From: Taudactylus pleione
Taxonomy: Eukaryota > Chordata > Amphibia > Anura > Myobatrachidae
NCBI GenBank assembly: GCA_031769625.1
Contig: JAUIMM010000213.1
Location: forward strand, 5,165,501 to 5,229,500
Length of the DNA stretch: 64,000 nt
Reading direction: 5' to 3'
The translations under genes and the position numbers were made by a program. The notes under the pieces were generated by a model. It was not told the DNA's origin. It saw nothing but the letters and a program-made list of their open reading frames with translations, and did no database searches. Of the stretch, positions 31,108 through 42,751 are shown piece after piece. Within the stretch, counting starts at the first letter, position 1. Each line of letters begins with the position of its first letter.

Positions 31108-31756
31108 GTTGATAGTAGGGGTGTGCAGCGGCCACTTTTCGTGTTTTGTGTTTTGGTTTTGGTTTTGGATCTGGATCTTTCTTCGTGTTTTGGATCTGGA
31201 TTGGTTTTGCCAAAACCACCCTTCGGTGTTTTGGGTTCTGGGTTTTGTGTTTTGGATCTGTATTTTTTTTAAAAAAAGCATAAAAACAGCTAAAATCACA
31301 GAATGTGTTGATTTTTCTGCTCCTATGCTATTAATAACCTCAAAAACCTTAATTTCCACTCATTTACAGTCTATTCTGAACACCTCATACCTCACAATAG
31401 TGTTTTTATGTCCAAAAGGTTGCACCGAGGTAGATGGATGACTATGCTAAGCGACACGAGTGGGCGGCACAAACACGTGGCCCATCTAGGAGTGACACTG
31501 CAGTGGCAGACAGGATGGCAGTTTGAAAAACTAGGCCCCAAACAGTACATAATTCAAAGAAAAAAAAGAGGTGCAAGATGGAATTGTCCTTGGGCCCTCT
31601 CACCCACCCTTATGTTGTATAAACAGGACATGCACACTTTAACAAACCAATCATTTCAGCGCCAGGGTCTGCCACACGACTGTGGCTGAAATGATTGGTT
31701 CGTTTGGGCCCCCACAAAACAAGCTGGCAATTAATCTGTCCCTGCACAAACTGGCA

Positions 31757-34597
31757 CTACGGAGGCAAGATGTCGTCCTCATCCTCATCCACCGATTCCT
31801 CACCCTCTTCAGTGTTGTGTACATCCTCATCCTCACAGAGTATTAACTCGTCCCCGCTGGAATCCTCCACCACCACAGGTCCCTCTGTATGTTCTGGAGG
31901 CTGGTCTCCCTGGAAGAGTTGATAATTCATTTTTATGAACATAATCTTCTCCACATTTTGTGGAAGCAACCTCCTACGCCTTTCGCTGACAAGGTTCCCG
32001 GCTGCACTAAACACTCTTTCGGAGTACACACTGGAGGGGGGGCAACTCAGGTAAAATAGAGCCAGTTTGTACAGGGGCCTCCAAATTGCCTCTTTTTCCT
32101 GCCAGTACAGGTACGGACTGTCTGACATGCCTACTTGGATGCTGTCACCGATGTAATCCTCCACCATTCTGTCAATGGTGACAGTATCATATGCAGTGAC
32201 AGTAGACATGTCAGAAATTGTTGCCAGGGCCTTCAGTCCGGACCAGATGTCCAAACTTGGTCCTGCCTGCCCCACATCACCGCCAGCGGGTTGCTTAGGA
32301 TAGCTAAGTTTTTTCCTGGCAGCCCCAGTTGCGGGAGAAAATGAAGAAGGAGCTGTTGACGTGTCACGTTCCGCTTCAGCTGACAGTGTTTTCACCAGCA
32401 GGTCTTTGCACCTCTGCAGGCTTGTGTCGGCCGGAAAGAGAGACACCACATAGGCTTTAAACCTAGGATCGAGCACGGTGGCCAAAATGTAGTGGTCTGA
32501 TTTCAACAGATTGACCACCCTGGAATCCTGGCAAAGCGAAAGAAGGGCTTCATCTACAAGTCCCACATGCCGAGCGGAATCGCTCTGTCTTAGCTCCTCC
32601 TTCACTTTCTCCAGCTGCTTCTGCAAAAGCCTGATGAGGGGAATAACCTGACTCAAGCTGGCAGTGTCTGAACTGACTTCACGTGTGGCAAGTTCGAAGG
32701 GCTGGAGAACCTTGCACAATACGGAAATCATTCTCACTGTGCTTGAGTCAGGTGCATACCCCCTCCTTTGCCTATGTCATAGGTGGATGTATAGGCTTGA
32801 ATGGCCTTTTGCTGCTCCTCCATCCTCTGAAGCATATAGAGGGTTGAGTTCCACCGCGTCACAACCTCTTGCTTCAGATGATATCGGGGCAGGTTCAAGA
32901 GTGTTTGCTGGCGCTCCAGTCTTCGGCACGCAGTCGCTGAATGGCGAATGTGGCCAGAAATTTTTAGGGGCCACCCAAAGCGTCTCCTGCACACCCCTGT
33001 CGCTTTTCAGAAAATTCTGCACCACCAAGTTTATTGTGTTAGCAAAACATGGGACGTGCTGGAATTTGCCCAATTGTAATGCCCGCACAATATTGGTGGC
33101 GTTGTCAGATATCACAAATCCCCAGGAGAGTCTAAGTGGGGTGAGCCACTGGGCGATGATTTCCCTCAGTTTCTCTAAGAGGTTGTCGGCGGTGTGCCTC
33201 TTACTGAAACCGGTGATACACAGCGTAGCCTGCCTTGGAACGAGCTGGCGTTTCTGAGATGCTGCTACTGGTGACGCTGCTGCTGTTGCTGCATAAGGTG
33301 ATACATCTACCCAGTGGGCTGTCACAGTCATATAGTCCTTAGTCTGCCCTGTTCCACTTGTCCACATGTCCGTGGTTAAGTGGACATTGGGTACAACGGC
33401 ATTTTTCAGGACACTGAGGACACTTTTGTTGATGTTTCTGTACAGTCTCGGTATCGCCTGCCTAGTTAAGTGGAATCTAGATGGGATTTGGAACCGGGGA
33501 CACACTACCTCCATCAATTGTCTAAATCCCACTGCACTAATGGCGGATACCGGACGCACGTCTAACACCAACATAGCAGTCAAGGCCTCAGTTATACGTT
33601 TTGCTTCAGGATGACTGCTGTCGTACTTAAAGGACTGTTGGAGGGTCAATTGTTTAGTAAAAGTAGTGGTGTTCCTACTTCCTCTCTGGGATGATGAACG
33701 ACTCCCAGCAGCAGCAACAGCAGCAGCGGCAGCAGGAGGCGTAGCAATGCAGGATCCTCCGGGGGAATCCCGGATAGGAGAGTCAGTCATGCCAGTGACA
33801 TGGCCTGCAGGACTACTTCCGATCCTGACTAAGGAGGAAATTGACGAGGAGGGAGTTGACGGTGTGGTTTGCAGGCGCTTGGATACAACAGGACAACGGG
33901 ATTTAGGTGTCCCTGGACTGCTTACGGTCTTAGCCAAAGTTTCTGAACTTGACAGTAACTTATTATGAACGCGCTGCATGTGCCGTATAAGGGAGGATGT
34001 TCCTAGGTGGTTAACGTCCCTACCCCTACTTATTCCACGTTTACATATGGTACATATGGCAAGACAGTTGTCCGGATTTGGATAGAAATATTGCCAGACC
34101 AAAGAGGTGGAATGTTTGGTCTTCTGCCCAGGCATGACCGTGATGGGCTTTTTCATCCCACGGACAACAACTGTCTCCCCCGGAGCCTGATTTAAACAAA
34201 CCACATAACCATCAGAATCCTCCTCGCCAACTTCCTCCTCAGCGCCAGCTACATCAGTATCCTCATCCTGTTGTACTTCAACAGTGACATCTTCAATTTG
34301 CATATCAGCAAGTGGACTGTGGGTGCTCCTTTCAGCACTTGCAGGGGGCATGCAAATGGTGGAAATAGCCACCTCTTCCCGTCCAGTGCTGGGAAGGTCA
34401 GGCATCGCAACCGCCACCACACTTGGACTCTCATTGGGGATTTGTGATATCTTCTTAGAACGCACAGTTCTTTGCTGTGCTTTTGCCAGCTTAACTCGTT
34501 TGATTTTTTTAGCTGGAGGAGGGCTTCCATCGTCATGTGAAGCTGAACCACTAGTCATGAACATACTAGTCATACTAGTATGACACACACTAGTCAT
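31757..34597 (-). pseudogene. hAT transposase with BED zinc finger, copy 1, frameshifted
   Basis: The first 540 residues lie in one frame from an ATG at 34597. A basic segment KKIKRVKLAKAQQR (30-43) may be a nuclear signal. A BED-type finger spans about 165-212 (C182, C185, H206, H211). The hAT catalytic core begins at TTDMWTSG (Asp410) and continues to ISDNATN (Asp498). The next conserved block reads CFANTINLVV, where copy 2 has CFAHTINLVV, so a conserved His is lost here. Frameshifts near 32975 and 32737 move the rest into two other frames. RWNSTLYMLQRM, and the C-terminal dimerisation region with KLALFYLSCPP and SSVYSERVFSAAGN, are intact. The tail is acidic (EDEDVHN...DEDEDD). No intact transposase can be made. 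Confidence 0.95.
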
Positions 34598-34845
34598 AGG
34601 GAAAGACCTTAGCCGTTCCTTGCCACTTTAAATGTTTTTTTTAAGGTCATTTTCCTGAACTTTGTCATTTGGGATTGTATGTGGCTTCTACTATGACATT
34701 GGGCATCGGCCTTGGCAGACGACGTTGATGGCATGTTATCGTCTATGTCATGACTAGTGGGAGCAGCTTCAGCACTAGGAGGAAGTGGTTCTTGATCTTT
34801 CTCTATTTTAGAAAGTTTGGTCCTCCATTTATGTTATATCGATTT
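34598..34845 (-). other. Upstream part of the copy 1 transposase gene
   Basis: Corresponds to 55002-55271 of copy 2, where an 89-codon frame starts MEDQTF. In copy 1 the same start is followed at once by a stop (MEDQTF then TAA). This may be a first exon or a decayed N-terminus; neither copy is continuous into the BED-containing frame. Confidence 0.45.
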
Positions 34846-35850
34846 GATATATACGTGCGGCTAAGGCGCACACAAGCACAGAAGATATTTTATTATTTGG
34901 TTTGGACTGGAGTGTACTTTGGGGGTTACAGCACCCTTTAACGGTCAAGCCAGCCGGCCCTTTACTTATGACACAGGCGCACGCTTGGCACTACTTTGTT
35001 GATGCACGTGCGGCTACTGCGCACACAATTCACAAACACAGAATATATATATTTTTTTGGTTTGGACTGGAGTGTACTTTGGGGGTTACAGCACCCTTTA
35101 ACGGTCAAGCCAGCCAGCCCTTTACTTATGACACAGGCGCACGCTTGGCACTACTTTGTTGATGCACGTGCGGCTACTGCGCACACAATTCAGAAACACA
35201 GAAAATATATATTTTTTTGGTTTGGACTGGAGTGTACTTTGGGGGTTACAGCACCCTTTAACGGTCAAGCCAGCCGGCCCTTTACTTATGACACAGGCGC
35301 ACGCTTGGCACTACTTTGTTGATGCACGTGCGGCTACTGCGCACACAATTCACAAACACAGAAAATAATTTTTTTTTTGGTTTGGACTGGAGTGTACTTT
35401 GGGAGTTACAGCACCCTTTAACGGTCAAGCCAGCTGGCCCTTTACTGATGACACAGGCGCATGCTTGGCACTACTTTGTTGATGCACGTGCGGCTACTGT
35501 GCACACAATTCACAAACACAGAAAATATATATTTTTTTGGTTTGGAGTGTACTTTGGGGGTTACAGCACCCTTTAACGGTCAAGCCAGCCGGCCCTTTAC
35601 TTATGACACAGGCGCACGCTTGGCACTACTTTGTTGATGCACGTGCGGCTACTGCGCACACAATTCACAAACACAGAAAATAATTTTTTTTTGGTTTGGA
35701 CTGGAGTGTACTTTGGGGGTTACAGCACCCTTTAACGGTCAAGCCAGCCGGCCCTTTACTTATGACACAGTCGCACGCTTGGCACTACTTTGTTGATGCA
35801 CGTGCGGCTACTGCGCACACAATTCACAAACACACAAAAAATATTATTTT
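34846..35850. repeat. 160-bp tandem array in hAT copy 1
   Basis: Six nearly identical units of about 160 bp plus partial units at the edges; unit starts lie near 34896, 35057, 35217, 35377, 35537 and 35692. Each contains 'gtgtactttgggggttacag', 'tcaagccagccggcccttta', 'gatgcacgtgcggctactg' and 'cacaattcacaaacacagaa'. The CACGTG word in every unit, and the position just upstream of the transposase gene, suggest a promoter or transposase-binding array. Short frames of 70-108 codons across it are repeat translations. Confidence 0.95.
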
Positions 35851-36403
35851 TTTAGCACTTGGGGGGAGCACCCCTGATGGACAGAGCACCCCCTGGACAA
35901 CACTACAGCACCCCTTTAGGACTGGGACACTGCACAGGACTTTGGAGTGGACACAGCCCCTATGGAGAACTGACTGCACAACACAGTCCAGCCAGCCCCT
36001 CTGGACTTTGAAGTAGTGGACACAGCCCCTATTAACAACAGCAGCACAGCACAACACAGCCAGCCCCTATGGACTTTGAAGTAGTGGACAACAGCAGCAC
36101 AGCGCAGCACAGCACAGCACAACACTACTCTGCACTACACTACACTACACAGCCCAGCCAGCCCTAACTCCCACCCTCCCTCTTCACTGTCCACAGCCGA
36201 GTGAGAAAATGGCGCCGACGCGGGTACCTTATATAGGATCCAAAACCCGCGAGACCCGGAAGGCGGGATGATGACGTTTTGCCTCGATTTCAGATCCGAG
36301 TCAGGCGGGAAAAGTCGAGCCTGACTCGGCTCTGACTCGGATCGGGGGGGCTCGGGGGGGTTCGGATTTCAGAAATCCGAACCCGCTCACCCTTAGTTGA
36401 TAG

Positions 36404-36690
36404 TGATAACTGCAAAGCTGCAAATAATGACATCCAATTAATCACAAATGTGAAAAACACACCCATTTATTCAAATACATGGAAATAGCAGAAGCAATAC
36501 TTAAGATGTCACCTCACTATAGATGAAGTCATGCCACCAGTAGAAATCAGGTCTTATCTCAGCCAGGTACGACAAGGGGAGGGAGTTGCAGCTTGAGATT
36601 TGCAGAAGCGACTCACTGTGAATGGATTGCAGAGATGAGATTTAAAAAAATAATAATTTAGAAATGTGATTAAGGGATCTATATACTAAG
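36404..36690. other. No gene recognised
   Basis: AT-rich spacer between the hAT and the next MITE. Confidence 0.5.
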
Positions 36691-36853
36691 TCTTGGAGAG
36701 AGGTAAAGTGGACGGAGATACAGCACCAACCAATCAGCTCCTAACTATCATTTTTCAAACACAGCCTGTAAAGTGACAGTTAGGAGCTGATTCGTTGGTA
36801 CTTTATATCAGTCCACTTTAGCTCTCTCCAAGGCTTAGTACATAGACCCCTTT
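36683..36853. mobile_element. Foldback MITE, 'CTTGGAGAGAG' family
   Basis: The left arm has CTATATACTAAGTCTTGGAG and 'aaccaatcagctcctaact'; the right arm has 'agttaggagctgattcg' and CTCCAAGGCTTAGTACATAG. The whole is about 170 bp, palindromic and non-coding. Same family as 5297 and 42113. Confidence 0.85.
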
Positions 36854-36889
36854 GGCCGGATTCAGACATGTATGCTAATTAGAGATGAG

Positions 36890-37269
36890 CAGTTTGGTTT
36901 TGCTGAAAACTGAATACACACAAACTTTGTGGTTCCAAGTGAAGGAAGGGAATGTGTTACAACAGTGGTGAGGGAGGGGAATGTGTTACTACAGAAATGA
37001 GGGAAGGGAATGTGTTACAAAAAAGTTGAGGGATGGGTTAGTTTTACTCCAGATGTAAGGAAGGGGAATAAGTTACTACAGGTGTGAGTGAGGGTAATGT
37101 GTTACTGCAGGTGTGAGGGAGGTATTGTATTTCTACACAAGTGAGGGAGGGGAATGTCAAATGTGTTACAACATGGGCGAGGGAAGGAAAGGTGTTACTA
37201 CAGAGGTGAGGGAAATGGAAACAGTAAATATCTAAGGTCTACCCGGGTGGAATCGGGTACATCAGCTAG
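36890..37269 (+). mobile_element. Helitron 3' end with minisatellite
   Basis: The right boundary has all the features of a Helitron 3' terminus: a short hairpin ACCCG/CGGGT (37241-37245 and 37254-37258), a spacer, then CTAG (37266-37269) followed by T. Helitrons end in CTRR about 10 nt after a hairpin and insert next to T. No Rep/helicase sequence is present. The left boundary is not identified; the start given is approximate. Confidence 0.6.
36937..37215. repeat. About 30-bp minisatellite, core GTGAGGGAGGGGAATGTGTTAC
   Basis: Eight or nine degenerate units of the form 'gtgagggaggg' then 'aatgtgttactacag', with substitutions and small indels. It lies inside the probable Helitron. Confidence 0.85.
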
Positions 37270-37315
37270 TACATATATATACACTAAAGTGATTGGATAC
37301 TGACAGCAAATAGAT

Positions 37316-37742
37316 CAATGAGATTTTGACGTCAGTTCTTTGTAGGTCCACCACGTGCAGTGATTACTGCAAACACCCTTTTTGGCAAACTGTCCACAAG
37401 TTCCTGTACAACAGCAGGCGGTACGTTTTGCCATTCTGCCTTAAATACAGTGACCAGCTGTGACACTGAAGAACTGCCACAATGTAGGGAGCACAGAGTT
37501 ATGGAGAACATCTCTATACTTCTCAGAGTTAATGTGACTATGCATTACACCTAGTGGACTCATGCCACACCAGCTGAAACAGCCCCACAGCATAATGCCA
37601 CCACCTCCATGCTTTACTGTAGGTACTGTACACCCAAACACATTCATCTGATCTGAAAAGTGGAAATCGTGATTTGTCACTCCATAACACTCGCCACCAT
37701 TGTTTCACTGTCCTGGAGCACACCATTTTGCTTGCAGGGAAT
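37316..37742 (-). pseudogene. Tc1-like transposase fragment 1
   Basis: On the minus strand the frame reads [13 protein letters not shown] and GPLGVMH-like SPLGVMH, the region around the second Asp of the DD34E Tc1 transposases (consensus GxGxMVWGCFS). A neighbouring frame reads [12 protein letters not shown], the WSDESxF block, so there is at least one frameshift. Neither the N-terminal HTH region nor an end with inverted repeats is seen. The fragment stops at 'cttgcagggaatt', the same place as fragment 2. Confidence 0.85.
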
Positions 37743-37756
37743 TATATAGGATGAAC

Positions 37757-38016
37757 GACAATTGTGTATTAGTGAACACATACGCAATATCAAAATAGGC
37801 CTGGAAGAACATAATCTACCGAAATAATTTAAAGATGTCCACAATAGCAACTCAGAATTACTAATATTTATAGGGATTCAGGAGATTAAATGCAACTGGA
37901 GGGGTGGCAATTTCATGAATAAGATTAACAAATCTGAATTAAGATGGATGTACGAACTCAAAACCTTTGCACCCATTGGTCTCAACAAAGGCAATGAAAT
38001 TAAATCAATAATATGT
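37757..38016 (+). pseudogene. PLE endonuclease C-terminal fragment (PLE-4)
   Basis: One plus-strand frame reads RQLCISEHIRNIKIGL, a TAA stop (37829), then FKDVHN and SELLIFIGIQEIKCN, RGGNF, KSELRWMYELKTF, APIGLNKGNEI. This matches the last part of the PLE GIY-YIG domain (compare GGNRAG, EARWIFYL and PKGLNEK in PLE-1). The GIY-YIG core and all of the RT are absent; a Tc1 fragment precedes it. Confidence 0.8.
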
Positions 38017-39805
38017 AAATTAATTCTTCCACAGACACCACCAGCGCAATAATTATAGAACCACGGAACAAGTTCTTTTACAAATCTTCCACCATTATTA
38101 TTATAGGTAACACATGAGGAACCATAAACAATCAATGATTAGGCTATAATTCACTAGATACTAATCACTAGCAAATGTGTCTGATCAAACAAATCAATGT
38201 ATCAGGTACAGACAAACCATTAGCCCTCCCCGATACATATGTATCAGTCACAACCCCAGAACAATACCACGATGTCGCAAATACTATATAAATCACCATA
38301 TCGATAACAAATGGTTGTCCTTATTTACCGTTTCCTGGATAAATCCAGTTCAAGAACTCAAAATCGAATCATTAGATAAACTAGAGATGTTTCACAGACA
38401 TACACACAGAAAGATAAAATTAGAATTATCACCTAAACCCCAGACACATAATAGTTATTACGCATGTTGAGGGTTAAACATATCTCTATAATTATAACCA
38501 TCAATCTATGACATACTGTATAAGTACTTTGACATATAGCCAAATGAACATATCTTTCAGGATACATACATATAATATAACCCATCAGCATGCTATAGCT
38601 ATAAGGACGTTTTGATACACGCAAAAACAAAAGATCTATCTGAATCACTGTGACTGACATGCAAGAGGACCAATAAACTCCGGAGTAAATAGCAGCCAAT
38701 AGAATATACCCACAGGATGAATTTACATAATTAACCACCCTGCTACCTCATATAGAGTCTATGGACAATGATACCCCACACTACCTCTAAGAAGAAGGCC
38801 ACAAAAGGCTGAAACACGTTGGAGAAATTAAGAACATACAATTCCTAAACCATAAGGAGCACTGGATTGTTTTCACTCCACACTGCATTGAAGTCTGTAC
38901 TGAAGCCGTGATCATGTGACGCCATGACCCGGCAACAGCAGAGACTCAGGAAGAAGAAACAGGGACGAACGTCCGGCAGGAGTGAGGAGGGGACGTGTGA
39001 CACACAGCAAATAGGCGAGTCTCTCACAGAGGGGGCGTCCAGCGACAGGTTCTATCGAACCCCAACCGGAACATCCCCTCTCCAGGCACTGACCAGCCCC
39101 CTCTGAGTACGGGTCCTGGTGTGCGTCTGGGAACAGACACCTAACTGGGTGCCTCGTCCGAAGGGCAGGAATGCGAGCCAGGAGACTCTCGTGACTGTCA
39201 CAGTACCTCAGCTCTCTGCTCCTAAGAAGACAAACATGGGCACCGACAAAGGTTTTTTCCTTCCTCCTTTGTTTTGGCAAGCATACAGTGGATTTATTCT
39301 CCAATCCCCTTTACCTAATCAGAAAAACACTGACTAACAATTAAGCAGGACGCCGCGCTCTATTCAAACTTGATCCAGTGTTCCCTACTTAGAGACATAT
39401 CTGTCAGACTGCATCTCTGGACACTGTATCACATCAAGCAGTCAGATTGGATAAAATAATAAAATACAATTAGACACAGAGTCAAATAATCTTGGATTAG
39501 AAGTGCAAGTCACGTGAATCATACCAAGCACTGGTACCCCATCAACCACTCTTTATTTGTGCTTATTATTTCACAATTGTTATATTTATTGTCATATTTT
39601 GTGTTATTCTGAATATGTAAAATATTGTTTTATATTTTCATGTGTATGAGATCATCATTACAGTAGATTTAGATTAATACATATACCAGTAGATGTTATT
39701 TTCTTCATTTGGTACGAAAGAATACTCCCAGAACGTTGTATCATAAATCAACAACACACCATCTACAGATTAGTCCGAACGCTACACTTTCATTATTTAT
39801 AAGGG
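38017..39805 (+). mobile_element. Probable PLE-4 3' sequence and terminal region
   Basis: Follows the endonuclease fragment in the same direction and contains the stem-GAAACACGTTGG motif (38787-38823). 38870-39330 is GC-richer and has short open frames on both strands with no domain. The rest is AT-rich. Extent beyond about 39420 is uncertain. Confidence 0.5.
38787..38823 (+). other. Hammerhead-like PLE terminal motif
   Basis: AAGAAGAAGGCC, loop, GGCT, GAAACACGTTGG. It has the same orientation as the upstream endonuclease fragment, as in PLE-1. Confidence 0.45.
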
Positions 39806-40156
39806 TACGTCTTGCCATTCCGCCTTAAATACAGTGACCAACTGTGACACTGAAGAAGAACTGCCACAATGCAGGGAGCACTGAGTTATCGAAAACATCT
39901 CTATACTTCTCAGAGTTAATGTGACCATGCATTACACCTAGTGGACCCATGCCAAACCATCTGAAACAGCCCAACAGCATAATGCCACCACCTCCATGCT
40001 TTACTGTAGGTACTCTACACTCTGGCATCAGACGTTTTCCTGGCAATCACCAAACCCAAACACATCCATCTGATCTGAAAATTGTAAATCGTGATTTGTC
40101 ACTCCATTACACTTGCCGCCATTGTTTCACTGTCCTGGAGCACGCCATTTCGCTTG
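39806..40156 (-). pseudogene. Tc1-like transposase fragment 2
   Basis: The minus-strand frame reads [15 protein letters not shown] and GPLGVMHGHINSEKY, the same region as fragment 1 but with W-to-L and S-to-R changes in the WGCFS block. It keeps about 30 bp (near 40020-40050) that fragment 1 has lost. Direct orientation relative to fragment 1, 2.1 kb apart. Confidence 0.85.
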
Positions 40157-40475
40157 CAGGGAATTCAATTAGCCGCTATAATTTATTCCCCGGGGGGCTA
40201 TTCAATTAGCCCCGAAGCCGCCAATTAATGGGGATTATGTAGAACCACAGGCACCAGCATGCGGGGCATTAAAAAAAAAAAATGCCCGATATGCAGCCCC
40301 GTTTTCGTGATCACGGTCGCAAAACACATAGGTCTGTTACCACGGATCCTATTTGTATTCGCCTGAAAACTGATACTTTTTCAGGCAAATAAATGGGATC
40401 CCGATGGCAAAATAATGCAGTAAGTCCTGTTTAATGCTCCCAAAATTATCGGAGCTAATTGAATTCCTCCCTTAG
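40157..40475. mobile_element. MITE, GGGAATTCAATTAGC ends
   Basis: The left end GGGAATTCAATTAGCCGC and the right end, read on the other strand, GGAATTCAATTAGCTCCG. A second internal start, GGGGCTATTCAATTAGCCCC at 40193, suggests one element's end inserted in or duplicated at another. Non-coding, about 320 bp. Confidence 0.65.
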
Positions 40476-42110
40476 CATGTTTCTGCAATTTTACATATAA
40501 GAATTGTGTTATGCCTTGTTGAATATTATCTCTATGTCAGTATTTTAGACCAATGAATAGAAAGAAAATTGTTGAGGGTATAGTCCCTTTTAGATGGATT
40601 TAGACAGAAAGACAGTAGCTGTACCTTATTGAAATGTAATAATGAACCCAAAATGTAATACAGGCTAGTCATGATGTGTCACAAAAGGCAGCTCCCTCTA
40701 GGAAAAATCAAATGTTCACATATTTTCCCAGAGGCTTTCATTTTAACGTCTTTAAAAACAATGTTATTTTCAAAACTGGCGAACACATTCCAGTAATCCA
40801 AGCTGGATCCAAGCCAGATCTTACCAGAATATTAAGTCCAAACATTTAGAAAGTTCCTTAGCTGCTGTATATCACAAGCTCTACATGATTTTCAAGTGGC
40901 ACTTGTACAAATTAATTGTAGAGTTGCTTAATAAACATGCCATTAATTAAAGTATTTTTTTTCTTATTTACAAGCTTGTCTAATGTTATTCACTAATAAG
41001 GTAAAAGTAAAATACTCAATCTGTTATGTTCATCTTAAGTGCAATGTTTACCTTTCCAGTCTGACAGCAACAAACTGCTCATTCGCCTTGAGATGAGGTA
41101 ATTACATTTTAAGAGGGGTAGCAGTTAGAGCATGGATATCTCTATCTAGGCCATTTGTGGGTGGGTCTAGCATGTGAGATGCACCCACTCACAGGAGCAT
41201 GCCATAGCACCCAGCAGCTGGGACTAAAGTATTCACTACTTTATTAGGATGGCGGGACAGTCCCATAATAGCTGCATTTTTAGCAAGATGTATGTACTGT
41301 AGATGCTAAAATGGAACACACAAAACTTTTTTGGGGTGTTCTTAGGTTTTTTTTTCTAAATATGGCCTTTGGGGGACTGTGCCAAGGGTTCTGGGTCATT
41401 TCCCCACATTTGCACCCCAAAAATAAAGATTTTGTACTTCTTTTCACCTGCTATTCATAGGCGAATCTTTTTTGCCTATTGCATTGAGTTTCCGCGTAGG
41501 CGAAAAGAGGATGGAATTTAATTTGGAGATAAGTTCTGACCAGGCGAAAAGCGGCAATAGACGAAACTTTTTTGCCGATTACGGCTTTTCACCTCTTATT
41601 GAATATGGCCATTAGCTTGCGAGTATTACTAGTTAGGGATTTGTACCTTCATGTGGCCACTGCTGATGTCTGCAGAAGTCTGTATAATTGGTGCTGAATT
41701 ACAGCTGTGGTTTTTACCATATGGCTAAGAATAAAGCTAGGTACAGATCCCAATTTTCATCTTATCTGTACAACACTTAACATGTGTTTCTTCTGCTACT
41801 GTAGATCTATACATAAACTTTAAGGAGGATACAGGCAAGCATCAGTGTATCTGTTTCTGTGGTGTAAGTTACCATCCCTGGTGCTCTTACAGTACATATA
41901 GCTAAAGATGGTTTGCATTCATTTGCATAAAAGTGAATGTAAGCAGGGCAGATACTGGCTCATGTCAGCTTGCTTTTTAACTGGGCTGTGACATCATAAC
42001 CCAATGTCAGACTCCTAGCCCATTACCAACTTGGAGTAGCTTTACAGGCAATATGCTTCTTGCTGTAGCCCCTACATGTTAGTGCCCATCCCAATGAAAA
42101 CAAGACAATG
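40476..42110. other. No gene; possible decayed repeat at 41430-41610
   Basis: AT-rich complex sequence. At 41440-41600 the words AGGCGAAAAG and CTTTTCACC recur in opposite senses ('cttttcacctgctattcat', 'cttttcacctcttattgaa'), suggesting a diverged MITE with an unclear boundary. No exon recognised. Confidence 0.4.
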
Positions 42111-42112
42111 AG

Positions 42113-42283
42113 AGGTGTATTTACTAAGCCTTGGATGGAGATAAGGTGGATGGAGATAAAGTACTAGCCAATCAGCTCCTAACTGTCATGTCACAGGCTG
42201 TGTTTTAAAAATGACAGCAACTGATTGGCCCGTACTTTATCTCCATCCACTTTATCTCCATCCAATGCTTAGTAAGTAAGTGT
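42113..42283. mobile_element. Foldback MITE, 'CCTTGGATGGAGATAA' family
   Basis: The left arm TTTACTAAGCCTTGGATGGA and the right arm TCCATCCAATGCTTAGTAA are inverted; the inner arms share 'ccaatcagctcctaactgtc' and 'gacagcaactgattgg'. Related to 5297 and 36683. Confidence 0.85.
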
Positions 42284-42698
42284 CACTCATGTGATATGTT
42301 TAATTTAAAACGTTGCCTTAAATTAACAACTTAATAAGATACAGTATATGTCCTATTCACTCAGAATATAATTAATAACAGCAAAATATACCTGTTTCAT
42401 TCTTGGGAACTTCATCAGGGGTGTGAGACTAATTGGGTGGTCTCCCAAACCCCATTCTCTGTAGTTCTCTCTGCTCCACGGAGCAGTTCCGACTAGAGAC
42501 ATGGATGCCATGGATAGTGGTGACTACTGAACTTGGATGAAGTATTAAATAAACTCTGAATGCTACTTATATTGTTTTTATTGACATCTCACTTTAAATT
42601 ATCTATAGCATTAAGATTTTACATGTGTGGTCCATATTGTCTTATATATTCTTTACATTTGAGTGAGGAGATCTAATGTCTACAATGTTATGATTCAC
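42284..42698. other. No gene recognised
   Basis: AT-rich spacer. Confidence 0.5.
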
Positions 42699-42699
42699 C

Positions 42700-42736
<37 letters not shown>

Positions 42737-42751
42737 ATATTATATATATAT
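42699..42751. repeat. (TA)n microsatellite
   Basis: Three runs of TA separated by single-base shifts. Confidence 0.95.

Larger units (their letters stand above)
31116..36395 (-). mobile_element. Autonomous-type hAT transposon, copy 1
   Basis: The left end TAGGGGTGTGCAGCGG pairs with a right end reading TAAGGGTGAGCGGGTTCGG on the minus strand. Both are flanked by the exact 8-bp duplication GTTGATAG (31108-31115 and 36396-36403). The order on the minus strand is: GC-rich right terminus, a 160-bp tandem array, the transposase gene, then the AT-rich left terminus with repeated TTTTGGATCTGGAT words. 5.28 kb. A diverged copy is at 51641-56538. Confidence 0.95.

Noticed and set aside
33366..33968. 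Plus-strand frames within the hAT transposase gene
   Set aside because: Antisense shadows of the minus-strand transposase; their sequences mirror its codons.
34902..36016. Series of similar frames of 70-108 codons
   Set aside because: Translations of the 160-bp hAT array, repeated with the same period.
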